Source of the DNA: Phycisphaerales bacterium
GTDB taxonomy: Bacteria > Planctomycetota > Phycisphaerae > Phycisphaerales > UBA1924
NCBI GenBank assembly: GCA_026982335.1
Contig: JALSHH010000047.1
Coordinates: forward strand, 62,001-126,000
Reading direction: 5' to 3'
DNA length: 64,000 bases
Below the pieces are notes generated by a model. It was not told where the DNA came from. It was given only the letters and a program-made list of their open reading frames with translations, and did not search any database. Shown in pieces: positions 42,392 to 50,944 of this stretch (within the stretch, counting starts at the first letter, position 1; every line of letters starts with the position of its first letter). A program made the translations under genes and the position numbers.

Positions 42392-43606
42392 ATGCACACC
42401 GCCCACCGCTTCACACCCTTCGGGACCACCATCTTCTCCGAAATGACCGCACTGGCCAATACCCACCAAGCGATTAACCTCTCCCAAGGGTTCCCCGACT
42501 TTGACGGCCCAACCATCGGCAAAAACATCGCCACCAAGGCAATCAACACCGGACACAACCAATACGCACCCATGCCAGGAACCCCGATCCTGCGTGAAGC
42601 CATCGCCTCGTGGGCATCTCGAATCACAGGCATCGACGCCGATCCCAATACCGAGATCACCGTCACCGCAGGCTGCACCGAAGCCATCGCCGCCACCATG
42701 CTCGGACTGCTCAACCCCGGCGATGAGGTCATTGTCTTCGAACCCTACTACGACTCCTACCGCGCCGCTCTGGCAATGGCCGATGCCAAGCCACTCTTCG
42801 TCACCCTTTACCCGACGAAAGATGGCTTTGCCTATCGCCCCGACGAACTCGCAGCCGCCTTTTCCCATCGCACCAAAGCCATCCTCATCAACACCCCACA
42901 CAATCCCACCGGCATCGTCCTCAACGACACCCAACTGGATGAAATCGCCTCCCTGTGCATCAAGCACAACACCATCGCCATCTCCGACGAGGTCTATGAA
43001 CGACTGGTCTATCCCGGCAACGCACACCGTTCGATCGCATCGCTCCCACACATGCGCCAGCGCACCGTTATCCTCTCAAGTTCAGGCAAATCCTTTTCCC
43101 TCACCGGATGGAAAGTCGGATGGTCGATTGCCCCACCAGAGCTCACCGCAGGCATCCGGGCCGCTCATCAGTTCCTCACCTTTTCCGTCGCCACTCCCTT
43201 GCAATACGGCGTCGCCGAGCTGCTCACCACGGGCGAAGAAGAAATCTCCACACTCCTCGCCCAGTACACCCACACCCGTTCGCTCCTCGCCGAGGCCCTG
43301 GACGAACTGGGCTTTGGCGTGAGGCTCCCTCAGGGGTCATATTTCATCATGGCCGATCATACTAAAATAACTAAGCAACTCGGACTGGCGGATGATGTCG
43401 CCTTTTGCCGATGGCTCCCGATCAACGCCGGGGTCGCAGCCATCCCCCCCAGCGCGTTCTACAGCCACCCAGCACAGGGCGCCTCCTTCATCCGTTTTGC
43501 CTTTTGCAAACAAACCAAAACCATTGACGAGGCGATCACTCGGCTCCGATCTGCCCTCACCAAACCCAATCCAAAAGGCCATCACAACCCTAAAAATATC
43601 CCCTGA
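42392..43606 (+). CDS. Class I/II PLP-dependent aminotransferase (methionine/kynurenine type)
   Basis: 404 residues. The N-terminus has AINLSQGFPDFDGPT, diagnostic of the YbdL/kynurenine aminotransferase group. Further motifs are VTAGCTEAIAATML, NTPHNPTG, AISDEVYERLVYPG and SSSGKSFSLTGWKVGW, where the Lys forms the PLP Schiff base. A conserved Arg is in SFIRFAFCK near the end. Members transaminate methionine, glutamine or aromatic amino acids with a 2-oxo acid. The ATG at 42392 is chosen; the open frame upstream is the antisense of the PBP2 gene. It is followed by folE2. Confidence 0.88.
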   Translation: MHTAHRFTPFGTTIFSEMTALANTHQAINLSQGFPDFDGPTIGKNIATKAINTGHNQYAPMPGTPILREAIASWASRITGIDADPNTEITVTAGCTEAIAATMLGLLNPGDEVIVFEPYYDSYRAALAMADAKPLFVTLYPTKDGFAYRPDELAAAFSHRTKAILINTPHNPTGIVLNDTQLDEIASLCIKHNTIAISDEVYERLVYPGNAHRSIASLPHMRQRTVILSSSGKSFSLTGWKVGWSIAPPELTAGIRAAHQFLTFSVATPLQYGVAELLTTGEEEISTLLAQYTHTRSLLAEALDELGFGVRLPQGSYFIMADHTKITKQLGLADDVAFCRWLPINAGVAAIPPSAFYSHPAQGASFIRFAFCKQTKTIDEAITRLRSALTKPNPKGHHNPKNIP

Positions 43607-43684
43607 AATACTTTTGAGTCTCGATGGGTTGTTCCGCGACCAACCCCCTACGATCCAAACATCATTATTTCAAGAAAGCCCACC

Positions 43685-44545
43685 ATGACCGACACAACCT
43701 GTTGCAACCCATCAACTTGTGAACCAAACCCCATGAATGATACTGCCCCAGACAATCAAACCATGCCCGATGTCCAAGGGTTCTCCGATGCCCGCAATGT
43801 GGCAATCGACAAAGTCGGTGTGAAGGATGTTATCTATCCGATGAAACTCGCCACCCGTGAAGGCTCGAGCCAATCAACGGTCGCTTCGATCAACATGTAT
43901 GTCGCGTTGCCCAAAGAGAAGAAAGGCACGCATATGTCTCGTTTCCTCGAGGTCCTCAACAGCCACGAATGTCAGGCCTTTTCACCTGCAGATATCCCAA
44001 AAATCACAAAAAAAATCAAAGAAAAACTCAACGCCCAAGAAGCCCACTTTGAAGCCTCATTCACTTACTTCATCGAGAAACCCGCACCCGTCACTGGGCA
44101 ACCCGGGCTAATGAACTACGAAGGCACTTTCGCCTGCACCGCCAATGGCAAAGCCGAGGATTTCATCATCAAAGTCGCTGCCCCGGCAACAAGCCTGTGC
44201 CCGTGCTCCAAAGAGATTTCAGCGTATGGGGCTCATAATCAGCGCTGTCGAATCGAAGCGGCGGTCCGATTTAATGGGGTGATGTGGATCGAAGATCTCG
44301 TCGAGCATCTCGAAGCTGCTGCCTCACACCCCGTCTACGCGGTCCTCAAACGACCCGATGAAAAATTTGTCACGGAAAAAGCATTCGAAAACCCCAAGTT
44401 CGTCGAAGACATCATCCGAGATTTAGCGATTCGGCTCAACCAAGACGATCGTGTCGTGCAATACGATATCAGTTCCGAAAACTTTGAGTCCATCCATGCC
44501 CACAATGCCTACGCCCAGCTCTCAAGAGATAAACGGCTCAACTAA
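43685..44545 (+). CDS. folE2: GTP cyclohydrolase FolE2 (type IB)
   Basis: 286 residues. Makes dihydroneopterin triphosphate from GTP, the first step to folate. Type IB is recognised by MPDVQGFSDARNVAIDKVGV, THMSRFLEVLN, and LCPCSKEISAYGAHNQR with the catalytic and metal-binding Cys. This form works with metals other than zinc and often replaces FolE under zinc limitation. The first 25 residues, with clustered Cys (TCCNPSTCEPNP), are unusual, and the start may be a later ATG. A short dyad GGGTTG/CAACCC lies at 43626-43646 in the leader. Confidence 0.93.
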   Translation: MTDTTCCNPSTCEPNPMNDTAPDNQTMPDVQGFSDARNVAIDKVGVKDVIYPMKLATREGSSQSTVASINMYVALPKEKKGTHMSRFLEVLNSHECQAFSPADIPKITKKIKEKLNAQEAHFEASFTYFIEKPAPVTGQPGLMNYEGTFACTANGKAEDFIIKVAAPATSLCPCSKEISAYGAHNQRCRIEAAVRFNGVMWIEDLVEHLEAAASHPVYAVLKRPDEKFVTEKAFENPKFVEDIIRDLAIRLNQDDRVVQYDISSENFESIHAHNAYAQLSRDKRLN

Positions 44546-44566
44546 TTCCCCCCAATCCCAATCCCC

Positions 44567-45700
44567 TCATGCCCCTTCACCATCCCAAAGCTCATTGATC
44601 CCCTGCCCATCACAAACCCGACGGGTAACGAGATAGAGTAAGGTGGAGCTGGTGAAGAAGAGAGAGATGACATATCCAGCTACGATGAGTTCGATCACGG
44701 CGTGCCAAATGCTGATGATCGCATGAGCAATCCCCTTGGTCGCCCCCATCTCACCTTCGTTGGTCAGCACTCGGCTGGTGGAATCCGACGCCCAAAAAGA
44801 AGCTGCCCAGTTGGTCATCTCGATCGAACCTTGGGCAAGCATCGTAAAAATTCCAGCACTCACGATCCCCAATCCAAGCAGAAGTACCGCATAGACCAAG
44901 TAACGCAGAGGTTTGGAAATGACATAGGCATACGAACGCTGAATTGCGTCAAAGGCATCGGTGCCTTCAACTGCCAAGGCAGGAACGATCATCGGCAAGG
45001 CAAGCACATGGAGCATCAGTATGATCGTTGCAAAAATTCCCAAAATCAGGGCGGGCAAATAAAGAATCGAGCCAAGCACATCGAGCACCGGAACACTCAA
45101 AAATACCCCACCGATGGCGATGAGCAAGAAGATGAGGGTGCAAACAATGATCGGACCAACAACTGCCCCAACAAAATGGCGTGCTCGGTGCAGAGCAAAT
45201 CTGAGTGTGTCATCACTCGATGCGAATCGACCCGTCCCAAACTCAACAGCACTCGAACGAGCAATCGCACCACCTGCAACCGAAAGCACCGCAATCAACG
45301 GAAGTCCAAGAAGCAACGAAATCATCGGAGATTCCATCACCGTATCACGGATAAGCGAAGCACCCAACCCGATACTCTGAGCAAACCCCGTCGGGTTAAG
45401 ATCAAAAATAGACTCAATCAACAAACCCAAAACGAAACGAAGTCGATCAAACACCCCTGAAATCTCAGCATAGACACCTTGGGACGATTGCCCTTCATGA
45501 GGTTTAAAGAAAATGGTGAGCTGAAGAATAATTGAGAGAAGAAAAGCACAAACCGACCCGGTGATGACCCGCGACGGCGAAAGAGCCAAAGCAGGCGCCC
45601 GAAGAATCCGTGGCCAAATCAGATCGGAGGTAATATCTGAAAGCATCACCGAAGGTTCACGAACATTGGGACGCTCATCGACTCGTTTTTGCTCGCTCAT
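44567..45700 (-). CDS. Polytopic membrane protein, unknown function
   Basis: 377 residues with about six membrane helices (for example VITGSVCAFLLSIILQLTIFF, MISLLLGLPLIAVLSVAGGAI, AVVGPIIVCTLIFLLIAIGGVFL). The loop LPMIVPALAVEGTDAFDAIQRSYAYVISKPLRYLVY resembles regions of Gly-rich membrane proteins in the DUF975/GDPD-membrane-domain group, where a conserved AxxRSYxYV-type helix precedes a membrane span. No catalytic motif. It is convergent with folE2 and divergent from the next membrane gene. Function unknown. Confidence 0.75.
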   Translation of the reverse strand: MSEQKRVDERPNVREPSVMLSDITSDLIWPRILRAPALALSPSRVITGSVCAFLLSIILQLTIFFKPHEGQSSQGVYAEISGVFDRLRFVLGLLIESIFDLNPTGFAQSIGLGASLIRDTVMESPMISLLLGLPLIAVLSVAGGAIARSSAVEFGTGRFASSDDTLRFALHRARHFVGAVVGPIIVCTLIFLLIAIGGVFLSVPVLDVLGSILYLPALILGIFATIILMLHVLALPMIVPALAVEGTDAFDAIQRSYAYVISKPLRYLVYAVLLLGLGIVSAGIFTMLAQGSIEMTNWAASFWASDSTSRVLTNEGEMGATKGIAHAIISIWHAVIELIVAGYVISLFFTSSTLLYLVTRRVCDGQGINELWDGEGA

Positions 45701-45767
45701 GGTGTGATGGTACTCGATCTATGGTACTTTGACTTGCCATAATAATGTTTTGTGCCGATGATAGTGT

Positions 45768-46676
45768 ATGACGCATACTTTGACACAGGTTGGCAAACAG
45801 TGGATCGCTCGTGCTTTATCGCTCTGCATTGTCGGGCCGACGTGCGCGATGATCACTGGCAGGGTTATCGGGGCCGACGGATCACACCATACGACTTTCC
45901 TCACGGGCTCGTCGATCGGATCGGGTGCCCTGGCCCTGGTGATGGTCCTTGGGCTCAGTCTGACGATGGGCGTGGTAATTGGGCGTGTGGTCGATCGGCG
46001 TGAGGGGCTTCTCAATACCGCCTTTGTATTTGGATGGGTCGCGTGGACTTTGGGTCGGCTTGGGGAAATCTATCGCGTGACCCCCGAATCGGGGACATTG
46101 ATCAAAATGGGGATTGAGGGGCTGATGATCTCGGTTGGCATGCTCATCGCACTGGTACTCATGACCAACCCGCCGAAAGGTTCAAACTCTGGTCAGCACG
46201 ATGAAATTTCACGCTTCGATATCGGATATCTCAAAAACTCACTTGTCAAACGCGAAGGAATATGCTCGTTGATCGCCGCGATGATCGGGGGGCTGATCTT
46301 TGCCCTGCTCTTCGGGCAGACGGACTTGCCGGGACAATCGGTCGGGGTGGGGGTTGGCGCTGGGATTGTCGCCGGCACGCTCGGTGCCCTCGTCGCCAAT
46401 ACGATGCGTGATGCCAAAAGCAAAGATGCTCCCACACCCTTCGCACCGATCATCATCGGAATGATGCTTGCCAGCGTATTTGCACCGATGATCGGATTAC
46501 TCAAACCCGGAGCCGACGGTTTGCTCGGATTGGTGGTCCGTGGCGATCTGCCCGGTTACTTGATCGTCTCCCCGATTGCTTGGGTCATGGGTGCACTTCT
46601 GGGTGTGCCAATCGGACACTCATGGGTCGAACACTCGGTCCACCAAGCCAACGCATCGCAACCCGCCACCACATAA
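45768..46676 (+). CDS. Polytopic membrane protein, unknown function
   Basis: 302 residues with about eight hydrophobic, Gly-rich helices (ALALVMVLGLSLTMGVVIGRVV; SVGVGVGAGIVAGTLGALVA; VMGALLGVPIGHSW). There is one longer charged loop near residues 140-160 (NSGQHDEISRFDIGYLKNS). The pattern does not match a transporter I recognise. It lies 67 bases from the divergent membrane gene and about 60 bases before truB on the same strand. Confidence 0.72.
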   Translation: MTHTLTQVGKQWIARALSLCIVGPTCAMITGRVIGADGSHHTTFLTGSSIGSGALALVMVLGLSLTMGVVIGRVVDRREGLLNTAFVFGWVAWTLGRLGEIYRVTPESGTLIKMGIEGLMISVGMLIALVLMTNPPKGSNSGQHDEISRFDIGYLKNSLVKREGICSLIAAMIGGLIFALLFGQTDLPGQSVGVGVGAGIVAGTLGALVANTMRDAKSKDAPTPFAPIIIGMMLASVFAPMIGLLKPGADGLLGLVVRGDLPGYLIVSPIAWVMGALLGVPIGHSWVEHSVHQANASQPATT

Positions 46677-46734
46677 TCCGACAACAGGTCGTCGCCTCTC
46701 CCTTGTGGTCATGCCTTGCACCTACACTCTGCCC

Positions 46735-47472
46735 ATGGCCTGCGAACCGGACAAACCAATCATGGGCATTCTTGTGGTCGATAAACCCTTGAACCTGACC
46801 TCCATGAATGTCTGTTCGATTGTACGAGCAAGACTCAAAGCCGGGGGAGCGCCCAAACGAATCAAGGTCGGACATGGCGGCACACTCGACCCACTGGCCA
46901 CCGGGGTCTTGGTGGTGCTCATCGGCAAAGCAACCAAAATGTGCGACCAAATCATGGCAGGGACCAAAGGATACCTCACAACCGTTGATCTCTCGCAAAC
47001 ATCAACAACCGACGATCTTGAAGGCGAAAAGACCACCACTATCCCAAAGACCATCCCCACCCGTACCGAGATCGAACAGGCATGCGCCAAATGGGTCGGT
47101 CAGGTGATGCAAAAACCTCCACCATACTCGGCCATCAAAGTCAACGGACAACGCGCCTACGCCCTGGCAAGAAAAGGAAAAGAAGTCACCCTTGAAGCAC
47201 GCCCTGTGCAAATCGACTCCATCAAAATCGTGTCCTATGACTGGCCAATGCTGAGCATCCATGTCATCTGTGGCAAAGGAACCTACATCCGCTCTCTCGG
47301 ACGAGATATCGGTGCAGAACTTGGGGCAGGAGGTATGCTCACCGCACTGCGTCGAACACAAGTCGGGAAATTTACACTCGAAAATGCCATCACCCTCGAT
47401 GATATCCCCGACCCCTTTGATCCGGCAACACTCACCATGAACACACACACCACACCTCGAATCCCAAAATAA
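46735..47472 (+). CDS. truB: tRNA pseudouridine-55 synthase
   Basis: 245 residues. Converts U55 of tRNA to pseudouridine. The N-terminus GILVVDKPLNLTS is the family signature, the catalytic Asp is in GHGGTLDPLATGVL, followed by KGYLTTVDLS, MQKPPPYSAIKVNGQRAY and CGKGTYIRSLGRDIG. The usual C-terminal PUA domain is short or absent. ATG at 46735 or 46762 may be the start; the longer open frame is the overlap of the previous gene. The gene ends before a convergent glycosyltransferase-like gene, with only 26 bases between. Confidence 0.94.
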   Translation: MACEPDKPIMGILVVDKPLNLTSMNVCSIVRARLKAGGAPKRIKVGHGGTLDPLATGVLVVLIGKATKMCDQIMAGTKGYLTTVDLSQTSTTDDLEGEKTTTIPKTIPTRTEIEQACAKWVGQVMQKPPPYSAIKVNGQRAYALARKGKEVTLEARPVQIDSIKIVSYDWPMLSIHVICGKGTYIRSLGRDIGAELGAGGMLTALRRTQVGKFTLENAITLDDIPDPFDPATLTMNTHTTPRIPK

Positions 47473-47498
47473 ATTAATCAAACCATCCAAAACAGCAA

Positions 47499-48701
47499 TC
47501 ATCCAGCCTCAAGCCGCCCTGCCAAACCCAGCCATTCGACCATCCCATCAACCCGGTGCTCCCACAGACACCGCTTCTCGACCAGTGCCCGTCCACGCTG
47601 GGCCATCGCGACCGAGCCTTCCACATCACCGAGCTGGGCATCGACCGCTGCTCTGGCTGCCTGTGGATTCGCCCAATCAAAGAGCCTCGCCGAATCCCCT
47701 CCCGGACTTGCAGCCCCGTTGAAATCGCGCCGAACCAAAAGTCGGTCATCGGCCACCACACACGCCCCACCCGCCATGGCCTGCATGATTCGCTCTGAAT
47801 ACGAATGCACAAACTGCGTCGGCCCCCACGCAAGCCCAACACGACCACGGGCAAAAGCACCCGCACACTGCGCGTAACACACCTCCCCAGCATATTTGAC
47901 CGTCCCCATGCAATGTGCCTGCCACGCTTCTGAGCCAAACACCCCGACCTTGAGTCCCTGCATCGCCTTGACCGTTTCGATCCGTCGATGCCGATTCACC
48001 ATCGCGATCACCAACCCCCAAAGATACTTCTGCGCCTCCCAGCTTCCGGTAATCACCCCCCGCGACCCCATTACCAAATCAACCGCAGCCACATACCCAA
48101 GGTGAACCTCTTTGATCATCAAATGCGCGATCTCCTTGGCCATTGTCTGCACGGGCACATCGAGCTGCCCCAGACCCTGATCAATCGCCTCTTGCGATCG
48201 AACAGACCCCGTCACCACCACATCGAACGCTCGCTCATCAAACGCTTCGCAAGTCAAGGCATCGGCATCACACAACGACTCACGCGGAATCCCGTGAGGC
48301 ATCCACGAATGCACCAAACCCGGGAATCTTGTCCGAAGCAAATGCACATCGTCAAGACAAGGCAACATCAACCGAAACCCCTCAAGTCCAACCCGCCGGG
48401 TCCACTGATCAAGAAGCGAATCGGGCAACGCAAAGGGGTGATCAACATGCACCTGCACCGCTGAAAGATTCGACCCAGGCACAAATAATGCTGGGGGAAG
48501 TTGCTCGATCGCTTGAGGCGTATTGAGAAACACAAATACCCCCTCGGTCGGTGACTCCTCTTCCGCGATATCCACCAGCCTCGCGTCATACCCCCTGGCG
48601 ACAAATGCTTGGGCAATCTCGCTGGCCATCGCGCCAAGAAGATCAAACTGTGACTGGTACGAGCGATGAATCCAGATCGTTTCGGGTGTGCTTTGCATCA
48701 A
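47499..48701 (-). CDS. Glycosyltransferase-like protein (CgeB type)
   Basis: 400 residues without membrane helices. The C-terminal half has the pattern VGLAWGPTQFVHSYSERIMQAMAGGACVVAD, which resembles the GT-B nucleotide-sugar site in the CgeB/YkvP group (E-x-M-x-A-M-A-x-G). The N-terminal half starts TIWIHRSYQSQFDLLGAMASEIAQAFVARGYD, as in the first Rossmann half of GT-B enzymes. Donor and acceptor unknown. It begins 363 bases from the AhpD-like gene and has no clear partner. Confidence 0.65.
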   Translation of the reverse strand: MMQSTPETIWIHRSYQSQFDLLGAMASEIAQAFVARGYDARLVDIAEEESPTEGVFVFLNTPQAIEQLPPALFVPGSNLSAVQVHVDHPFALPDSLLDQWTRRVGLEGFRLMLPCLDDVHLLRTRFPGLVHSWMPHGIPRESLCDADALTCEAFDERAFDVVVTGSVRSQEAIDQGLGQLDVPVQTMAKEIAHLMIKEVHLGYVAAVDLVMGSRGVITGSWEAQKYLWGLVIAMVNRHRRIETVKAMQGLKVGVFGSEAWQAHCMGTVKYAGEVCYAQCAGAFARGRVGLAWGPTQFVHSYSERIMQAMAGGACVVADDRLLVRRDFNGAASPGGDSARLFDWANPQAARAAVDAQLGDVEGSVAMAQRGRALVEKRCLWEHRVDGMVEWLGLAGRLEAG

Positions 48702-48865
48702 TCATGTATCGGACAAAGACACAATCAATCGGCAATCTCCTTCTCGCACACTCCCCTGCCTCTTGCCCAAAGGCGTCGGTATATGCCCCGCACAAATCGC
48801 TCGCATGTCTTCTTGCTTTCCCTCTTCCCTATCTCCTTCTTCTCCTCCAAATACCCCTTCTCCCA

Positions 48866-48902
48866 AAAATAACCGTGCCGCCCGAAACACTCGGACGGCA
48901 CA
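48866..48902 (-). terminator. Terminator hairpin downstream of the AhpD-like gene
   Basis: Arms GTGCCG(t)CCGA and TCGG(g)CGGCAC on the minus strand with one mismatch, then GGTTATTTTT. It lies about 165 bases past the AhpD-like stop. Confidence 0.6.
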
Positions 48903-49018
48903 GCGCAGGAAATGGGGGATCTGGTCAAACGATCTTTGCGTGAACGCTTGGAACGGGACGAATGCCGTGTCCGGAACTCGTCCCCGCATCCGCCTAAGAG
49001 GGGATAAGCGGACACTTT
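48871..49018 (-). ncRNA. Candidate structured RNA with terminator (minus strand)
   Basis: The 363-base gap 48702-49064 has no convincing gene. On the minus strand, GTGTCCG (about 49009-49015) pairs with CGGACAC (48967-48973), and TCCCC/GGGGA can form inside. A second pairing, GGACGA with TCGTCC, competes with it. About 70 bases further, GTGCCG-CCGA/TCGG-CGGCAC (48875-48901) makes a strong hairpin followed by TTATTTTT. This could be a small RNA, or a 3' region of the AhpD-like transcript with its terminator. It matches no RNA class I know. Confidence 0.35.
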
Positions 49019-49064
49019 GTTTGGGCTTCTCTCAAAACCACCACTGTCGCTCGACGATCACCCT

Positions 49065-49616
49065 TTAGACCGCAACCGCTTCATCGAGCTCCACATGTGG
49101 GAAATCATTTTCCGTTTCAAGGAAATGATTGGCGTAGTTGGTATACAGATTGAACATCGTGATCGCGAGCACCTCGAGAATGTCCGCATCGCTCAAACCC
49201 GCCGACTTTGCCGATTCAAATGCTTCGTCGTTGGCATACCCACGGGTTTCAACGATCGCTCGGGCCAAGTTGATTGCTGCCTGTGTCTTGGGATCAGACG
49301 ACTGCCCCTTTCGGTTGAGTTCGCGTTCCTCGTCAGAAAGCCCAACCATTTTGCCAATCGCGTTGTGTGCCGAGGCGCAATATCCACACTTGGTAAACGA
49401 CGCCATGGCAATCGCGATGGACTCGCCGACCTGATCCCCCAACGAACCCGCCTTGAGCGCTTCCTTCTGCTTGACATAACTGTGGATCGCTGCAGGCGAA
49501 TGTCCCAAAGTCGCCAGCAAGTTGGGAACCCGCCCAACCGTCGATTTGATGTGCTCAAGCACTTCACGGGCTGCGGGGTGTGCTTTTTCAATCGTTGTTG
49601 GTGCAATGCGAGGCAT
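49065..49616 (-). CDS. AhpD-like carboxymuconolactone decarboxylase-family protein
   Basis: 183 residues. The redox motif CGYCASAH (CxxCxxxH) is that of AhpD-type alkylhydroperoxidases, which reduce peroxides or act as thiol relays. Around it, VGRVPNLLATLGHSP and ALKAGSLGDQVGESIAIAMA fit the CMD family. GGAG is placed six bases before the ATG at 49616 (MPRIAPTTIEK); the frame is open to 49721. A TetR gene is divergent, and thioredoxin follows that gene, so a shared thiol-stress role is likely. The electron donor is inferred. Confidence 0.88.
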   Translation of the reverse strand: MPRIAPTTIEKAHPAAREVLEHIKSTVGRVPNLLATLGHSPAAIHSYVKQKEALKAGSLGDQVGESIAIAMASFTKCGYCASAHNAIGKMVGLSDEERELNRKGQSSDPKTQAAINLARAIVETRGYANDEAFESAKSAGLSDADILEVLAITMFNLYTNYANHFLETENDFPHVELDEAVAV

Positions 49617-49732
49617 AAGAATCTCCATTCCTGTAAAAAGATTTGCTTTCCCAAAGGCCTTTGCGGATTCAAAGAACCTTGTCCACTTTTCTCTGGAAAC
49701 GACTTGCGTCTCCCTCCACAATACGCTAGAAT

Positions 49733-49746
49733 AGACCGATCGTTCT
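49733..49746. promoter_or_regulatory. NemR-like operator, site 1
   Basis: AGACCGATCGTTCT, read on the minus strand as AGAACGATCGGTCT, is a near-palindrome in the divergent gap between the AhpD-like and TetR genes. It is 53 bases before the TetR ATG. It fits the TAGACC-N4-GGTCTA form reported for NemR-type TetR regulators, and matches site 2 at 12 of 14 positions. Confidence 0.6.
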
Positions 49747-49799
49747 GTTTATTCATGATTTTTTTCAATTAATTTCTACTAAAACCACCTGGAGTCCCC

Positions 49800-50402
49800 A
49801 TGCCGTCCAAGAAATCTGAGAAATTGATCGAAGTTGCCCGCAAACTTTTTGAAACCGAAGGGTTCCACACCACGGGCATCGACCGCGTCCTTGCCGAAGC
49901 GGGCGTGGCCAAGATGACCCTGTACAATAACTTTGGTTCCAAAGACGGACTCATCGTTGCGGTACTCAACAAATCCAGCGCCGAGATGATTGCCCGGCTC
50001 AAACAGATCGTCACCGAAGCCTCGACGGATCCATGCGAACAAATATTGGGCGTTTTTGATGCTTTGGCGATGTGGTTTTCGGACCCAGAATTTTGCGGAT
50101 GCATGTTCCAAGCCGCCGTCGCCGAGTTCCCTGACCCACAGTCTGAACCCGCCCAAGCAGCTCGTGCCCACCAAGTCGCCGTCGCCAATATGTTTGCCGA
50201 GCTCTGCACTGCTGCCGAGCTCCCTGACCCACAGGCTTTGGGGCAAATGCTTGCCATGATTGCCTCGGGCGCCATGTGCACCGCCCGCCAAACCCAAACC
50301 CGCGAACCCGCCGACCACGCCCGCCAAATCGCTGAAATCCTGCTCGAACGGGCATGTTCTTCGAGCATCACCCCCTGCCACACCACTTCCTCTGAAAATT
50401 AA
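49800..50402 (+). CDS. TetR-family transcriptional regulator
   Basis: 200 residues. The N-terminal helix-turn-helix is LIEVARKLFETEGFHTTGIDRVLAEAGVAKMTLYNNFGSKDGL, a textbook TetR domain (about residues 7-50). The ligand domain contains Cys residues at CGCMF and later, and is of the TetR_C type with DPCEQILGVFDALAMWF. NemR uses Cys to sense electrophiles or hypochlorite; whether this one does is inferred only. It is divergent from an AhpD-like gene and upstream of thioredoxin, with one operator-like site on either side. It probably represses itself and both neighbours. Confidence 0.9.
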   Translation: MPSKKSEKLIEVARKLFETEGFHTTGIDRVLAEAGVAKMTLYNNFGSKDGLIVAVLNKSSAEMIARLKQIVTEASTDPCEQILGVFDALAMWFSDPEFCGCMFQAAVAEFPDPQSEPAQAARAHQVAVANMFAELCTAAELPDPQALGQMLAMIASGAMCTARQTQTREPADHARQIAEILLERACSSSITPCHTTSSEN

Positions 50403-50428
50403 AGACACAAAACCAAAAATAAAGAAAT

Positions 50429-50442
50429 AGAACGACCAGTCT
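50429..50442. promoter_or_regulatory. NemR-like operator, site 2 (before thioredoxin)
   Basis: AGAACGACCAGTCT, 69 bases upstream of the thioredoxin ATG. It agrees with site 1 in 12 of 14 bases. A possible -10 (TATAGA, 50457-50462) lies just downstream, so the site would cover the -35 region. Confidence 0.5.
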
Positions 50443-50511
50443 GGTTGATTTTCTTGTATAGATCGGTAACCGGTCGCACGCAAACCCAAACAAATCTCAC
50501 AGGAGCCTGAC

Positions 50512-50832
50512 ATGTCTACTCAATCCGTACTCGAGATCACCAGCTCAAATTTTGACGAAATTATCCAATCCCAGACCCCCACCCTCGTCGATTTCTGGGC
50601 ACCTTGGTGCGGACCTTGCCGGGCCCTGGGCCCCACGATCGACAAACTCGCGCAAGACCTTGGCGAGCGTGCCCAGATCGCCAAGGTCAATATCGACGAA
50701 CACCCTCAACTCGCAGCCCAATACGGGGTGGCATCGATCCCAACGGTCGTGATCTTCAAAAATGGGCAACCAACCGACCAGTTTGTTGGTATTCGTCCAT
50801 ACGCAGACTACTTCCACGCACTCGAAGGCTAA
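50512..50832 (+). CDS. trxA: Thioredoxin
   Basis: 106 residues, the normal length. The redox motif WCGPC is in VDFWAPWCGPCRALGP, the cis-Pro is in ASIPTVVIFKNGQ, and the chain is the standard thioredoxin fold. It reduces protein disulfides in the cytoplasm, and here it may feed the AhpD-like protein. AGGAG lies eight bases before the ATG. It follows the TetR gene by 109 bases with an operator-like site between, and it has its own terminator. Confidence 0.96.
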   Translation: MSTQSVLEITSSNFDEIIQSQTPTLVDFWAPWCGPCRALGPTIDKLAQDLGERAQIAKVNIDEHPQLAAQYGVASIPTVVIFKNGQPTDQFVGIRPYADYFHALEG

Positions 50833-50869
50833 GCCGTCTCCTCTCCCCCAACACGCGCTCTCTCCATGA

Positions 50870-50898
50870 AAGCCCGGCAGCTGTATCCGGGCTTTTTT
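50870..50898 (+). terminator. Rho-independent terminator after thioredoxin
   Basis: AAGCCCGG and CCGGGCTT pair around a 9-base loop and run into six T (the last two also close the stem). It stops transcription before mutS. Confidence 0.85.
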
Positions 50899-50944
50899 CA
50901 TATCTCACGATCGGTATTCGCCCCTTTGAACCTACTGTTCACCG

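Noticed and set aside
48725-49015. Overlapping short frames in the gap before the AhpD-like gene
   Set aside because: Two competing frames with unlike, Arg/Glu-rich translations and no start signal; the DNA is better explained by hairpins.
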